From contig BDSL01000004.1 in NCBI GenBank assembly GCA_003116995.1, positions 1,736,001-1,800,000 of the forward strand: 64,000 nt of DNA. Reading direction: 5' to 3'. Source of the DNA: Yamagishiella unicocca. Taxonomy: Eukaryota > Chlorophyta > Chlorophyceae > Chlamydomonadales > Volvocaceae. Positions 11,053 to 22,171 of this stretch are shown piece by piece. The translations under genes were made by a program, and so were the position numbers. A model generated the notes under the pieces. That model saw nothing but the letters and a program-made list of their open reading frames with translations, made no database searches and had not been told where the DNA came from. Numbering within the stretch: the stretch's first letter is position 1; each line of letters begins with the position of its first letter.

Positions 11053-14000
11053 ATGATGCAGACCTCCAACTGCGGGAACCACACAGCGGCGCCAAAAATG
11101 CGGAGACAGAAGCTCGGCAACTCCGATCTGGAGGTGCCCATCGTCTGCCTGGGCACGATGACCTGGGGCGAACAGGTGAACCCGGCTGCCGCTCGCTCCC
11201 CAAGTCCCAACCTCCATCCCATCCGTACCCTACCCTACCGTTGTCCGACCCCGGCCTTCACCTAAATCGGGCCCGGCAGACTGATCCTGATACTCATGTT
11301 TTCTCGATCCGCACCCCCTCCCGGCTCTTATCTTGCCGCTCCGCGCCCGCTCCCGCTCCCCCGCCCGCTCCCGCACCCGTGCCCGCTCCAGAACACGGAG
11401 GAGGAAGCCTTTGCGCAGCTGGACTTCGCTCTGGAGGCCGGAGTGGACTTCATCGACACCGCCGAGCTGTGGGTCCCGGGGCGGTTCAAGGGACCCCTGG
11501 GCCGGCACTGAGTGCCCCGGGCGGGGCACCTGCACCTCAGACGCGCGGGAGCGGAGGCGGTGGGAGGCAGGGGGGGACTCGGAAACGGGTCGCAACGCCT
11601 TCCAACTGTCAACGGCTAACTGCCAGCTCCCGGATGGCACGATTGGGGGCGTCCTGAATGACGTGTTCGTCGTGATGAGGGTGCAACACCGCCGCCACCG
11701 CCGCCGCCGCCACCGCCGCCACCGCCGCCGCCGCAGGTACCCAGTGCCTCCGCGGGCCGAGACGGTTGGTCGTACCGAGACGTACATCGGCAACTGGCTC
11801 AAGGCGCGGGGGTGCCGGAACAAGGTGCGTGTGGCTACTGCTGCTGCTGCTGCCTCCGCCAATTGGCTGGTCAGGCCCAAGAAGCGAGCCCGGGGTGTGA
11901 TGCTGCTTAGCGTCTGGGGTGCAAGCTCCAGACGGTTACAAGAAAAGACTGGTCACGAAAAAGGATCGGTGCAAAGACGCCTCGGAGAGTGGGGTTCGGG
12001 GTGGTGAGTGTGAACGCGGGCCCGGGGCCAGCGTAGTGGCCTGCGGGCGGGGGGCCCAACGAGGTAAGGGTGCGGTGTGATGGGTGGCTGCATCTCCCTC
12101 CACGGGACTGCGCTCTCCTCGCCCCCAACACCTGTCGACCAAACCCCGCCCCACCCACCGTGACGCCCCTCTCCCCCCCCTCCCCCCATCCTGTCGTTTT
12201 CGTGTCAACGGTTTTCACGTCCCCCCGCCCCCCCCCGCTCATGCGCTGCTAGGTCATCATCGCAACCAAGGTCGCGGCGCCGCTGCCTGGGGTGGACCGC
12301 AGCTGGGTCGTGGCCAACCGGTGAGCGACCCGTGGGTCAGTGCCCGACCGTCCGCGGCCACTCACTCCGCGCGACGCATCATCGACCGGACAGCCGCGTA
12401 CTTAAACCCTGCCCTTGAACCCTAATCCAAAACCCTACTTAAAACCCGAAACCTGAATCTGGACCGGAACCTAAACCCACACCTGCGTACTCCGCTGGCA
12501 GGCCCCAGCGCTCCTCCTTCCGCACCGCCGCCCGTCCAACAAAACACACACGCACCTGGCACCCCCCCCCCGCCACAGGTCCGTCCCCCCCGGCCCCGCC
12601 ACTCAGCCCGAGCTGGATGAGGACTCCATCCGTTCCGCCCTGGAGGCCTCCCTGCGGCGCCTGCAGACCGACTACGTGGACCTCTACCAGATACACTGGT
12701 GGGGCGGGTGCTGGCGTGTGGTCGCTGATCCCCGACCAGCCGCGGAACCTGGCAGGACTGGTGGGGCGGTGGAGTGGTCGTGTGTGAGCACGGAGGAGGC
12801 GGGGAGGAGGTGTGCGCTGACACCACACCATGCCACAGACACCCATCCCCCGCCGTCCCGCCCCAATCCCCCCCCTTCGCCGCACCCCGCCCTGCCTCAG
12901 GCCCGCCCGCTACGTGCCGCTTTGGGGTAACCGGCAGTACCGGAAGGAGCTGGAGCGGCCCAGCGTCAGCTTCGACGACCAGGCGAGGGGGGAGGGGCGA
13001 GAGGCGGGAGAGGGGCGGGAGGTGCGGCAAGGCGGGAGAGGGGCGGGAGAGGGGCGGGAGAGTCATCAGGTGGCGCGTGGGCGCGGTGACCCGGGGGTGC
13101 GCTGTTGAAGCCGCCGGAACAATTGACGAACACATGCAGGGTTGTACGAGCACACGTGGGTCATTTTACCTTCACCCGCTTACCGACACACACACACACT
13201 GGCGGCCGCCTGCTTTTATCTGCTGGTTGCGAACGGACTTGAACGGGGGTTCTCGCGGGCGAGGTGTGCTAACCGGATGCCGTCGTGCATCGCCGTGTGC
13301 TGTGTAATCGGCCGGACTGCACGCGCCGCAGGTCCGGGTGATGGGGGCGCTGATCCAGGAGGGCAAAGTCCGCCACTGGGGCTTGTCCAACGAAACGTGC
13401 TACGGTGAGCTGCTGCGCGCCGGTGGGGTGGCATGCTGGAACCCCCTCCCCCGCACACACACGCCCACATTTATAAAACTCAGCATTTATAAAACTCAGC
13501 ATTTATAAAACACACGCCCACACACGCCCACACACGCCCACACACACACACGCACCCACACACCCACACACACACCCACACACACACCCACACGCACCCC
13601 CCCTTCTCTTATACGGTTTTTTCGGGCATCCACGGGTCTTCCTCGAACCCCCCCCCCCACACACGCACACACACCATCCGTGTGTTCGCGGCTCAGCTCA
13701 GCATACTTAAAACACCATCCGGTTTGTTTCTCCTCACACCGCAGGCGTGAGTCAGATGTGCGAGGCGGCCAAGAGGCTGGGGGTGCCGCCGCCTGTTTCC
13801 ATCCAGAACGATTTCGCGCCCGTGTACCGCCACTTCGAGGAGGAGCTCGCGGAGGTGTGCGCACCCAGCGCATACAACGTGGGGTGCGTGGGCGAGGTGG
13901 CGGGAGGGGTTGAGAGGAGACCCGTGGGTCGGCACTTCGAGAGGAGTACAACCTGGGCGGAAAACTGGAGGTTCTGGACAGTCGTTTGTGTGTCTGTATT

Positions 14001-17000
14001 ATGTGGGTGGCAGAGTGGAGCGGGCTGGAGACTTGGTTTTCCTACAACGTGGGAGATGCCCAAAGCCGCAGCGCGCCAAGGTACACGTCTGCCTTGTTTC
14101 TTTTTGGATAAACACACGCGTCGTCGTCGCCCATACACACACGCGTCGTCGTCACCCATACACACACGCGTCGTCGTCACCCATACACACACGCGTCGTC
14201 GTCACCCATACACACACGCGTCGTCGTCACCCATACACACACGCGTCACCCCCCCTCCCGGCACCCCCCGCAGGCTGCTTGCGTACGGCGTGCTGGCTGG
14301 TGGTACCCTTAGCGGCAAGTACATGGACCCTGCGACGATGGAGAAGGGGCGTCACAAGGACTTCCCGAGTGAGTGAAGGGCCGGAGTGAGGCATTGTGGG
14401 GTGGGCGGCGGCACGTGAGCTGTGTTTTCTGCGTGGCCGCCGGCACACGCCGCTCGGGTTACACCCCCCTGGGCCACAGCGCCCCTCCCCTCCCCTGACA
14501 AATACACACAGCCGGTAGCCACCGAGCGTGTGTATCACGACTCGCCAGTCCCGCGCCCCTCCCCATCGTCGTAGCCCCCTCCCCTCCCCTCCACTTCCCT
14601 GTCCCGTCGCGTAAAACGGTTTTTACAACCCCTCCCCTTCCCACCCGGGCCTTATCGCCACTTCCCAATCATCCGGAGCCGCCTCAGCTCCCGCCCCACA
14701 ACCACCACCCGGCCCTCCCGCTGCCGCTCCCTCCTGACCCTCCCTCCCCTCCTCCCGCTGCCGCTCGAACCCCTCCTCCCGCTGCCGCTCCCTCCTGACC
14801 CTCCCTCCCCTCCTCCCGACGCTCCCTCCCGACCCTCCCGACCCTCCCTCCCGTTGCCCTTCCCCCAATGCCGCTCCCTCCCAGAATTCCAGCCGCGCTA
14901 CCACCAACCCGCCACCCTGGCGGCGGCAGCAGAGTACGCCGCACTGGCTAAACGTGTGGGCATGAGCCCCGCAACCCTGGCTCAGGCGTGGGCGGCCAGT
15001 CGATGGTACATGGCGTCCGTCATCATCGGGGCCACCAGCTTGGAGCAGCTGCGGGAGAACATTGAGGCGTGCCAGGTGGGCCTCCAGGGAGGGGCGGCGG
15101 AGGGCGGCAAACGGCGAGGGGTGGGGTGGGGGCCGTGCGCGTGGGGAACTTGGGTGTGCGACGATGTGGGTCGGCAGGGGAGGGGGCTTTGTGTTCCAGT
15201 TAATGTTGCGGGGGGATCTTGCATGGGGTGCTGGTGGTTTCGGAAAATGCTGGGGGAGGTGGGGGGAGATGGGGGGGTTGCTGGCATGGATAGGGCTTCA
15301 GTGCTATGGCAAGTCGGATGGAGGGAAAGGGAGGTTGCAAGGAGCAACATAAGGGGCGCGAAGAATATGGGAGAGGAAGTTCTGCGCTTCCTCGGGTTGA
15401 TAAATATAGCTCGTAAGCAAGCTAAACGCCGTATATGACGGGGAGACCAACGGACTCACAATATGCTAACGTGGGGACGCGACCGCCGCAGACGGGTGTG
15501 AGCAGGGTGTTAAGGTCAATGTGCAGAAAATGATATGCGGGTAAAGCAAGCGTTGCATCACTGCATACGGCTTTGTTCCCTCGATGGGTAAACTTGTGGC
15601 TGAATAGTTGATTGTAGTATGCGACTGGGTACGTCAGAGCGCTTCGACATGGCCGAGTTCCTTTCCTTCGACCTCGTTGCATGTCAGATCGCTACTCCAC
15701 ACGTAGCCTCCTTTACATCTTGCGCATTTCCTTCGGTTGAGGGCGTCACCTCCATGTTTCGTCGCTTCAATGTTTCGCAAATTATGGGTACTTCGGTACT
15801 CTGACAGACACAAAAACCTGACCGCGGTGGGCGATTTTGGTCGGACATAGCACTATGATGGATAAATGGCGTCGATAATGAGATTGTTTGCTGGATATAG
15901 CATAATGCGGAAATAATTTACCTCAAATATTCCTGAAAAACTTGATTGCTTGCGAAGGCCGGGGCCGTTTCCCGACCACTGTATTGAAAAGATACGTCCC
16001 TGAATTAAGGTAGCATGAAATTTGTCATTAGAATTCGAAGGGCGTGTTGCAACGGAAAATCCTGCATGGCGTTTTTGAACAAACCGGGATACACTTTATC
16101 CAACGTTATGTACTATAGCCGTTTAACTGCCTAACACCAAAGACAGGGGTTGTCGTGACCTAAGGAGCGGCATGCTGGAGTCAGCAAAACGGTGACTGCG
16201 ATGGGCCTTACACTACTGCAGAACGATGGGCTTTACACTACTGCAGGAGCTGGAGACGCTCTCGCGACAGCACACGAAACAAAAACGGACCAGCGCCCTC
16301 TGGCGCGGTCCGTGCTAAAGCACGGAGAGGCGCCCGAAAGCGCGGGAAAAACCGAGCGCTCGAAAGCGCAGTCCAGCGCGGCCACACCGGCACGGCCGAA
16401 GACACCTAACACGCGGCACGAAGACACCTAACACGCTGCGCCCGAAGCGCCTTGACAATCCCCCAAAAGGTTAAACCCAAAGAAACGTGCCAGCGGCACG
16501 GCACACCTCCTCCACCGGGTATCATCATGACCCACGGGAAACACCCGGCGCGCTCGGGGCCATCTTAACTTCTTATGACCGTGCTAGTAACGCTGAAAGT
16601 CCGCGCTTATCATCGCTGTTAGGGCGCCTGCTCCGCTGTCCAAAGCTGCTGTCACTCCCAGGCGGAACCGACCTGGTTGGCGGGGGTCGACGCGGGAATG
16701 CTAGGGCGGGCGGGGGGAAGTAGAGAGCAAGAATAGCTCCAATAGTGAAGGCAGAATGCTGAACTATTGAGCCAGCAACGATTAAGTACTAAACAGACTC
16801 GGTGGCCGGGTCAGTGAGGCAAGCCGTACGTCTGCCGTACATAATCTAACTTAGAAGCTGTAGTCGCTTCTCTCCTGCCGCATTTAAGTACAAATACGAC
16901 AGGACCAGGGGTATGCATTGTGGAGGCCAACGGCACTGAGTTCCTCCTCAATCGCCAAAGTGCCTGCCCGGAAGGCGATCTCCACACCGATCACAGACGC

Positions 17001-17353
17001 GGGTATAACGGATCCCCCCAGCGCCGCTTTCCTGCCTGCTGCCACTTCAGCCCTTAAATTCGTTCTCTCCGTCTTCAAACCTTCAATGGCAGATCGAGAC
17101 CAAGTCTCACCTCGCTCGACGAGTGCCACCGCGATCCGCATTCGCATCTCGCTCCCCATTTGCAGTCGCCCCTCATCCTCCATTGACGCCCGCGCGAGCC
17201 CCCCCCCGGGCTCCTGTGTCGTGTGAACGGGTTTCATCGCCCCCTCCCCGCCCCTCCCCACCGCGGGCTACGCAGGTCGTCCTGGACTCAAGCACGTTGC
17301 AGGAAATGGATGCCATTCACTTGCGTCACCGAAACACAAATGACCTGGACTGA
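11053..17353 (+). CDS. Aldo/keto reductase, Tas-type, 11 exons
   Basis: Exons: 11053-11175, 11392-11468, 11737-11824, 12253-12320, 12579-12698, 12901-12982, 13332-13404, 13745-13883, 14274-14368, 14885-15075, 17276-17353. From the first ATG the product has 377 residues; the ATG at 11,098 (362 residues) aligns better with the family start and may be the true one. NADPH-dependent reduction of an aldehyde or ketone is expected; the substrate is unknown. The catalytic tetrad is complete: D63 and Y68 (FIDTAELYPVPP), K102 (IIATKVAAP) and H158 (LYQIHWP). Further family marks are [40 protein letters not shown] and the NADPH-binding [13 protein letters not shown]. Introns 7 and 8 are full of microsatellites. 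Intron 6 has a GC donor (CAG|GCGAGG), needed for frame. The last intron is 2,200 bases long, and the last exon encodes only 25 residues. No transit peptide is obvious. Confidence 0.93.
13470..13600. repeat. 16-bp triplet repeat and CA-rich microsatellite
   Basis: In intron 7 of the reductase gene, a 16-base unit (ATTTATAAAACTCAGC) occurs three times, the last one diverging, and runs into about 90 bases of CACACGCCCA/CACACA repeats. Simple sequence only. Confidence 0.9.
14110..14248. repeat. 25-bp minisatellite, over 5 copies
   Basis: Unit ACACACGCGTCGTCGTCACC plus CATAC, nearly perfect, in intron 8 of the reductase gene and ending about 25 bases before the exon at 14,274. The last copy is truncated. 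Confidence 0.92.
14700..14860. repeat. Pyrimidine-rich intron repeat
   Basis: Degenerate repeats of CTCCCGCTGCCGCTC and CCTCCTGACCCTCC in intron 9 of the reductase gene, up to the 3' splice site region at 14,884. They give a very long polypyrimidine tract. Confidence 0.8.
15076..17275 (+). other. Long last intron (2.2 kb) of the reductase gene
   Basis: Other introns of this gene are 200-520 bases long; this one is 2,200. Its ends are normal (CAG|GTGGGC and GCAG|GTCGTC) and join codons in phase 0. The middle part, about 15,400-16,870, is AT-richer than the flanks. It holds two short tandem duplications: GATGGGC(C/T)TTACACTACTG at 16,200-16,246 and GAAGACACCTAACACG at 16,396-16,436. This suggests inserted DNA, but I find no terminal repeats or transposon protein. 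Confidence 0.7.
16884..17261 (-). CDS. Open frame of 125 codons inside intron, doubtful
   Basis: Minus-strand open frame inside the last intron of the reductase gene, stopping just short of that gene's last exon on the opposite strand. It reads as regular, charged, helix-prone protein (for example [14 protein letters not shown] and [13 protein letters not shown]) with little low complexity, unlike most spurious frames in this window. No family is recognised, and no splice pattern or poly(A) signal supports it. It could be an exon of an inserted element, a nested gene or chance. Confidence 0.2.
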   Translation of the reverse strand: MGRGGEGAMKPVHTTQEPGGGLARASMEDEGRLQMGSEMRMRIAVALVERGETWSRSAIEGLKTERTNLRAEVAAGRKAALGGSVIPASVIGVEIAFRAGTLAIEEELSAVGLHNAYPWSCRICT

Positions 17354-17628
17354 GGAGGTTACCATTGGTTTGGACGGCCTGCACCAAGCTGTGATAGAGG
17401 GTGTTCAGGCGGGGGAGGGCGTCGGAGAGGACGTGAGCGCGAGGCCTCGTTCCCTCGAAGGTTGATACAGCGGCTGGCGGGTTGTGGTACCGCTAACGAC
17501 GAGGTGTGACCGGCTGGTACAGCGGCTGGGGAATTGCGATGACGCCACTGATGCGGGGTGGTCTTCTACTTAGGGAAGCGAACCGAGAAATGGACAGCAA
17601 AAAGTATGCATCGTATGCATCGTGGCTT

Positions 17629-17633
17629 GTAAC
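17629..17633 (+). terminator. Volvocine poly(A) signal TGTAA
   Basis: First of two TGTAA copies (the other at 17,680-17,684) after the reductase stop codon, about 275 bases downstream on the same strand. Either could be the poly(A) signal of that gene. Confidence 0.5.
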
Positions 17634-18496
17634 AGTGCGCGCAAACCAAAAGGGGACGTTCATAGGCGAGCGGGCTCAGTGTAACCATCCGCATTTATTA
17701 GTGACTATGAGTGGTATGCGGATTGGCGTGCATGCAGGTATGTATAGCCTTTCATTCTCCAAACATTCTCCATGCAGGCGCGGACTGCGGACCTCGGGGA
17801 TTTGTTGGCGAGTGAATGATCATGTGTCTGTTATGCGTCTGTTACAACAGGTTGTATAAAGTCTTCGTCGTTAAGTACTGTCAAGTGTGCGTGAAACGAC
17901 TCACGTATGCATACGTGCAAACACAATCATCGCGGATCTCCCTTAGCATAGCAACCTGCAACGCCACGAAGTTATTGCACGTCGAAGTTTTGGCAACTGA
18001 TGCCGGTGAGGACGCAACCCCAGCAATGTCCGGCCAGATCACCCATGTCATTCGACTCCCTGCTGCTCACGGCAAAACAAACATGCCAACGCCTGCAACA
18101 CAACCTCTCAAGCAGAAGTCAACAACCAGCTCGTCCGATGCTTTGTACGACACTCCTAGGTGCCCTGCTAGGGCATACATTCTCCGCCCAGTTACGAGGT
18201 CCGTAGCTCACGTTTGGCGACAATGCAGATCAATATCCCTAAGCCAAATCAATATGATGGCAAGAATTGGAAAGAACAGTAGGAAGAAAGAAATGCGAAC
18301 CAACTGAAAACTATCTGCAGCAGATAATTGGTAGATCATCCCCCCGTGAAAGCACTATCCATTCAGCCCAGACTGGAAGGCGCAACAGACGCATGCAACT
18401 CTGTCGACACACCATTTTGAGCACCGCACTACGGTTAAGTTCCAGTTAAGAACCTTCGGTTTAATCCAATACCCTCGGACTCATAACATGGGACCG

Positions 18497-18501
18497 TTAC
18501 A
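18497..18501 (-). terminator. Volvocine poly(A) signal TGTAA
   Basis: TGTAA on the minus strand about 105 bases after the inferred stop codon at 18,606 of the pherophorin gene. The spacing fits a normal 3' untranslated region and supports ending the gene there. Confidence 0.55.
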
Positions 18502-18605
18502 ACAACAACCCTCGGACTCACAAAACGCTGACCGCAAATATCCGCATTGGCCACAATTTCCGCAAACCAGGTGCCTGACACTTTCGTCGCATAGAACTCC
18601 ACACT

Positions 18606-21600
18606 TCATCCAACGTTCTGACGCCGCCTGTTACCGCGCCGCTTGGTGCGCCTGGATGTCAACGGCGGGCTGCTAGGAGGGGGGGTAAGCAGCGGGTTGG
18701 GCGTTGGTGTTGGCGTTGCCACTGGGGGCGGCACCGGGGTCGGTGTTGCTGCTTGGGTCGGCACCGGCGTTGGCGTTGCCACCGGGGCCAGTACTGGCGT
18801 AGGTGTTGCCGCTGAGGTCGGCACCGGTGTTGGTGTTGCCACCGGGGCCGGCACCGGCGTTGGTGTTGCTGCTTGGGTCGGCACCGGCGTCGGCGTTGCC
18901 ACCGGGGCCGGTACTGGTGTAGGTGTTGCTGCTGGGGTCAGAACCGGCGTTGGTGTTGCCACCGGGGCCGGTACTGGTGTAGGTGTTGCTGCTGGGGTCG
19001 GCACCGGTGTTGGTGTTGCCACCGGGGCCGGCACCGAAGTTGGTGTTGCTGCTGGGGTCGGCACCGGCGTCGGCGTTGCCACCGGGGCCGGTACTGGTGT
19101 AGGTGTTGCTGCTGGGGTCAGAACCGGCGTTGGTGTTGCCACCGGGGCCGGTACTGGTGTAGGCGTTGCTGCTGGGGTCAGAACCGGCGTTGGTGTTGCC
19201 ACCGGGGTCGGCACCGGCGTGGGTGTTGCCACCGGGGCCGGCACCGGCGTTGGTGTTGCCACTGGGGCCGGAACTGGAGTTGGTACAGGCACTGGGGTTG
19301 GCACCTGCGTGGGTGTTGCCACCGGGGCCGGCACCGGCGTTGGTGTTGCCACCGGGGCCGGCGTTGGTGTTGCCACCGGGGCCGGAACTGGAGTTGGTAC
19401 ACGCACTGGGGTCGGCACCGGCGTTGCCACCGGGGCCGGCACTGGAGTCGGTACAGGCACCGGCGTCGGTGTTGCCACCGGGGCCGGAACTGGAGTTGGT
19501 ACAGGCACCGGGGTCGGCACCGGCGTTGGTGTTGCCACTGGGGCCGGCACTGGAGTCGGTACAGGCACCGGCGTCGGTGTTGCCACCGGGGCCGGCACTG
19601 AAGCTGGTACAGGCACCGGGGTCGGCACCGGCGTTGGTGTTGCCACCGGGGCCGGCACTGGAGTTGGTACAGGCACCGGCGTTGGTGTTGCCACCGGGGC
19701 CGGCACTGGAGCTGGTGCAGGCACCGGGGTCGGCACCGGTGTTGGTGTTGCCACCGGGGCCGGCACTGGAGTTGGTACAGGCACCGGCGTCGGTGTTGCC
19801 ACCGGGGCCGGTACTGGAGCTGGTACAGGCACCGGGGTCGGCACCGGCGTTGGTGTTGCCACCGGGGCTGGCACTGGAGTCGGTACAGGCACCGGTGTTG
19901 GTGTTGCCACCGGGGCCGGCACTGGAGTCGGTACAGGCACCGGGGTCGGCACCGGCGTTGGTGTTGCCACCGGGGCCGGCACTGGAGTCGGTACAGGCAC
20001 CGGCGCCGGCACCGGTGTTGGTGTTGCCACCGGGGCCGGCACTGGAGTTGGTACAGGCACTGGAGTCGGCGTCGGCGCCAGGGTGGGACTCAAAGCGGGC
20101 GTCGGCGAAGGCACCGGAGTGGGAGTTGGTGTGCGAGCGGGTGTTGGGGCCGGGGTCGGAGTTGGCGTAGGGATAGGCGTCGGACGGGGAGCCGGCGTCG
20201 GCGTTGGCGTCGACACAGGCGTTGGTACTGGTGCAGGCGCAGGAGAAGGCACCGGGATTGGCACTGACGTGGGTACCGGGGTTGGCAGCGGCACTGGCGC
20301 TGGCGTAGGCGTCGGAACCGTCGCAGGTGTCGGGGTCGGCACAGGCGTCGGAACCGGGGTCGGCACCGGTGTCGGAGTTGGAGTAGCCACCGGGCTGGGG
20401 GGGGTGGCGGTCGCAGGGCTGGGGGGGGTGGCGGTCGCAGGGCTGGGGGGGTTGGCGGTCGCAGGGCTGGGGGGGTGGCGGTCGCAGGGCTGGGGGGGTG
20501 GCGGTCGCAGGGCTGGGGGGGGTGGCGGTCGCAGGGCTGGGGGGGGTGGCGGTCGCAGGGCTGGGAGGCGTCATGGGCAGGATCCTGGGAGGTGGACTGC
20601 GCCGGGGGCTGGGAGGCGACCTTGGCGGTGCTCGGGGAGGAGGGCTAGGGCGGGGGTTGGGCGGGGACTTCGGAGGAGGTCTGGGTGGCGGGCTAGGGCG
20701 GGGGCTGGGAGGCATCTTGGGCGGCGGGCTGGGCGGCGGGCTGCTCCTAGGGCTGGGGGGCAGCTTGGGTACCCTTGGAGACGGAGGTGGCACCCCCGGC
20801 GGGGCAGGCGGTACGGGAGGCAGAGGGTTGGCTGGCCGCGAAGGGCTGCTGGGCAGCGCTGGCGGTGGGTTGGGTGACGATGGAATGGTTGTGTTGTCAA
20901 AGCCGGGGTAGAAGGGCGGGCTGGGCGGCCGGCTGGGCGGGCTGGGAGGCTGCGGCAGCCTGATAATGCCCACCGGGCAGCACTCGTAGTTGTTGACCTT
21001 CTTGTCGTACAGCGAGTACTCTACGAAGTTTTTGTTGAACGACAGCATGGGCATTGACCAGCAGGGCGGCCGCAAGTTGTAACAGATGGTCACTCCCTTG
21101 GCTGCCTGCGTTCCGTTGAGCCATTTCACAAGCGGTGTGACCTTCATGATATCGAAACCCTGATGCAGCTCCCAGTAAACGGACGACACCGTCACGGTTC
21201 CGACAGAATTTGTGATGGTCACGTTCTGGACGGATCCTCGGCATCCAAGGGCTGCGGGACGGGAAGAACGGGCATGAATGTTTTAGTTTTCAACAGTAGA
21301 GAAATTGGAACATGGCTTGAAGACTTGGTATGGTTCAAATATCGGGATTGTTGCTCGGCGTATGTACATTGTTTTACAGGTCATAAGGAGACGGAGCACT
21401 GGTGACAACTACGTGATTGCGCGGGCAACCGCGGGCTCTGCTGGCGCTGCACACGTGCCACCAGTGAAGCGGCAGACCAATTCCGCAACGCGGAGGATTT
21501 GAAAGAGGCAGAGGCGATATGATGATGACATGAAACCCCTCACGGCCGGCTTCAGACGAGCAGCAGCGCATGTGTAGAAAAAAACCTTGGCAACTCACAT

Positions 21601-22171
21601 GCCTTTAAGTATGCGCTTTTCATAGTTTAAAGCTTTCTTACCTGGAAATAGCTTTAGCTTATTAATGTAAGCTGTTTCGCTGCAGCATCGGAAGTTACCC
21701 GACGTGCAATTAAGTGAAACGTCAATCGTCAAGCAGAACGTTGAAGCTTTCTTTGCTGCATCCTCGACGTAGCTTGCGTATGACGCGGAGTAAGGGCTAT
21801 ACTTCGGGTTCTGCACACATCCCTCAAACTGCGGATGACAAGGAGGTGCACAGGTATGACAGCACAAGGATTAGTGAACAGAAGAAACACTATGCCGTCT
21901 ATTATCATACCATCGAAGCCAGGAAAATCCATGGACAAGCCGGCAGGACAGCCGCCCACTTGATGGTGCCGAGCGCGGGAAGTGACGAGTTGACATAGCG
22001 CAAAATACATTCGGATGCACGGATCCGATTGTCCCTCGCATGAATGATAAGGGACTGACTTACCGGGAACTTCGTGCCGGCGAGATAGCTAGCTTTTGCG
22101 AATGTGACGAAGCAAATGGCGAGCGCGACGGTCAGCGCTGTGTGGGACCTGCAGGCAAGAGTAAGGCTCAT
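18606..22171 (-). CDS. Pherophorin with long Pro-X shaft; frame broken by two 1-base losses
   Basis: Exons: 22171-22064 (signal peptide, core [14 protein letters not shown]), 21828-21642, 21251-18606. The N-terminal pherophorin domain (DUF3707) spans exons 2-3: [39 protein letters not shown], then [32 protein letters not shown], the Cys-containing CYNLRPPCW and the block [13 protein letters not shown]. After it come about 100 residues of [10 protein letters not shown] type, seven [14 protein letters not shown] repeats, and about 570 residues of alternating Pro ([15 protein letters not shown]), a typical substrate for prolyl hydroxylation and O-glycosylation in algal walls. Two of the seven 24-base repeats have seven instead of eight G; adding one G to each joins the frames exactly and gives 980 residues. 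As written, the frame instead runs through Gly/Asn/Thr/Ser sequence to a stop at 18,673. No second pherophorin domain is found; the protein would end in a basic tail ([11 protein letters not shown]). It is probably secreted into the cell wall or matrix. Confidence 0.88.
18680..20390. repeat. Coding minisatellite array for the Pro-X shaft
   Basis: About 1.7 kb of 12-48-base GC-rich repeats built on GTTGCCACCGGGGCCGGC and GGTACAGGCACCGG. Higher-order units of 60-66 bases and about 108-120 bases are visible. On the minus strand, one frame gives Pro at nearly every second position. All six frames are open for long stretches, which explains the large spurious frame on the plus strand. Confidence 0.9.
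20396..20568. repeat. 24-bp G-tract repeat, seven units, two shortened
   Basis: Unit GGGCT(G)8TGGCGGTCGCA. Counting from the left, units 1, 2, 6 and 7 have eight G, unit 3 has seven G plus a T (same length), and units 4 and 5 have only seven G and are 23 bases long. The two short units cause the net two-base frame change in the pherophorin gene. Confidence 0.92.

Larger units (their letters stand above)
17354..18605. other. Convergent intergenic region
   Basis: The reductase gene (plus) and the first pherophorin gene (minus) converge here, so both 3' untranslated regions lie in it. No exon recognised. A short direct repeat, GTATGCATC(GTATGCATC), is at about 17,604-17,620. Confidence 0.6.

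Noticed and set aside
14110..14248. Regular 25-bp direct repeats resembling an array with spacers
   Set aside because: The units are contiguous without unique spacers and lie in a eukaryotic intron, so this is a minisatellite and not a CRISPR array.
18643..20877. 744-codon open frame on the plus strand with Gly-Val-Thr-Ala repeats
   Set aside because: It is the antisense of the Pro-X coding array. Tandem repeats without stops stay open in all frames; the minus strand has the signal peptide, pherophorin domain and poly(A) signal.
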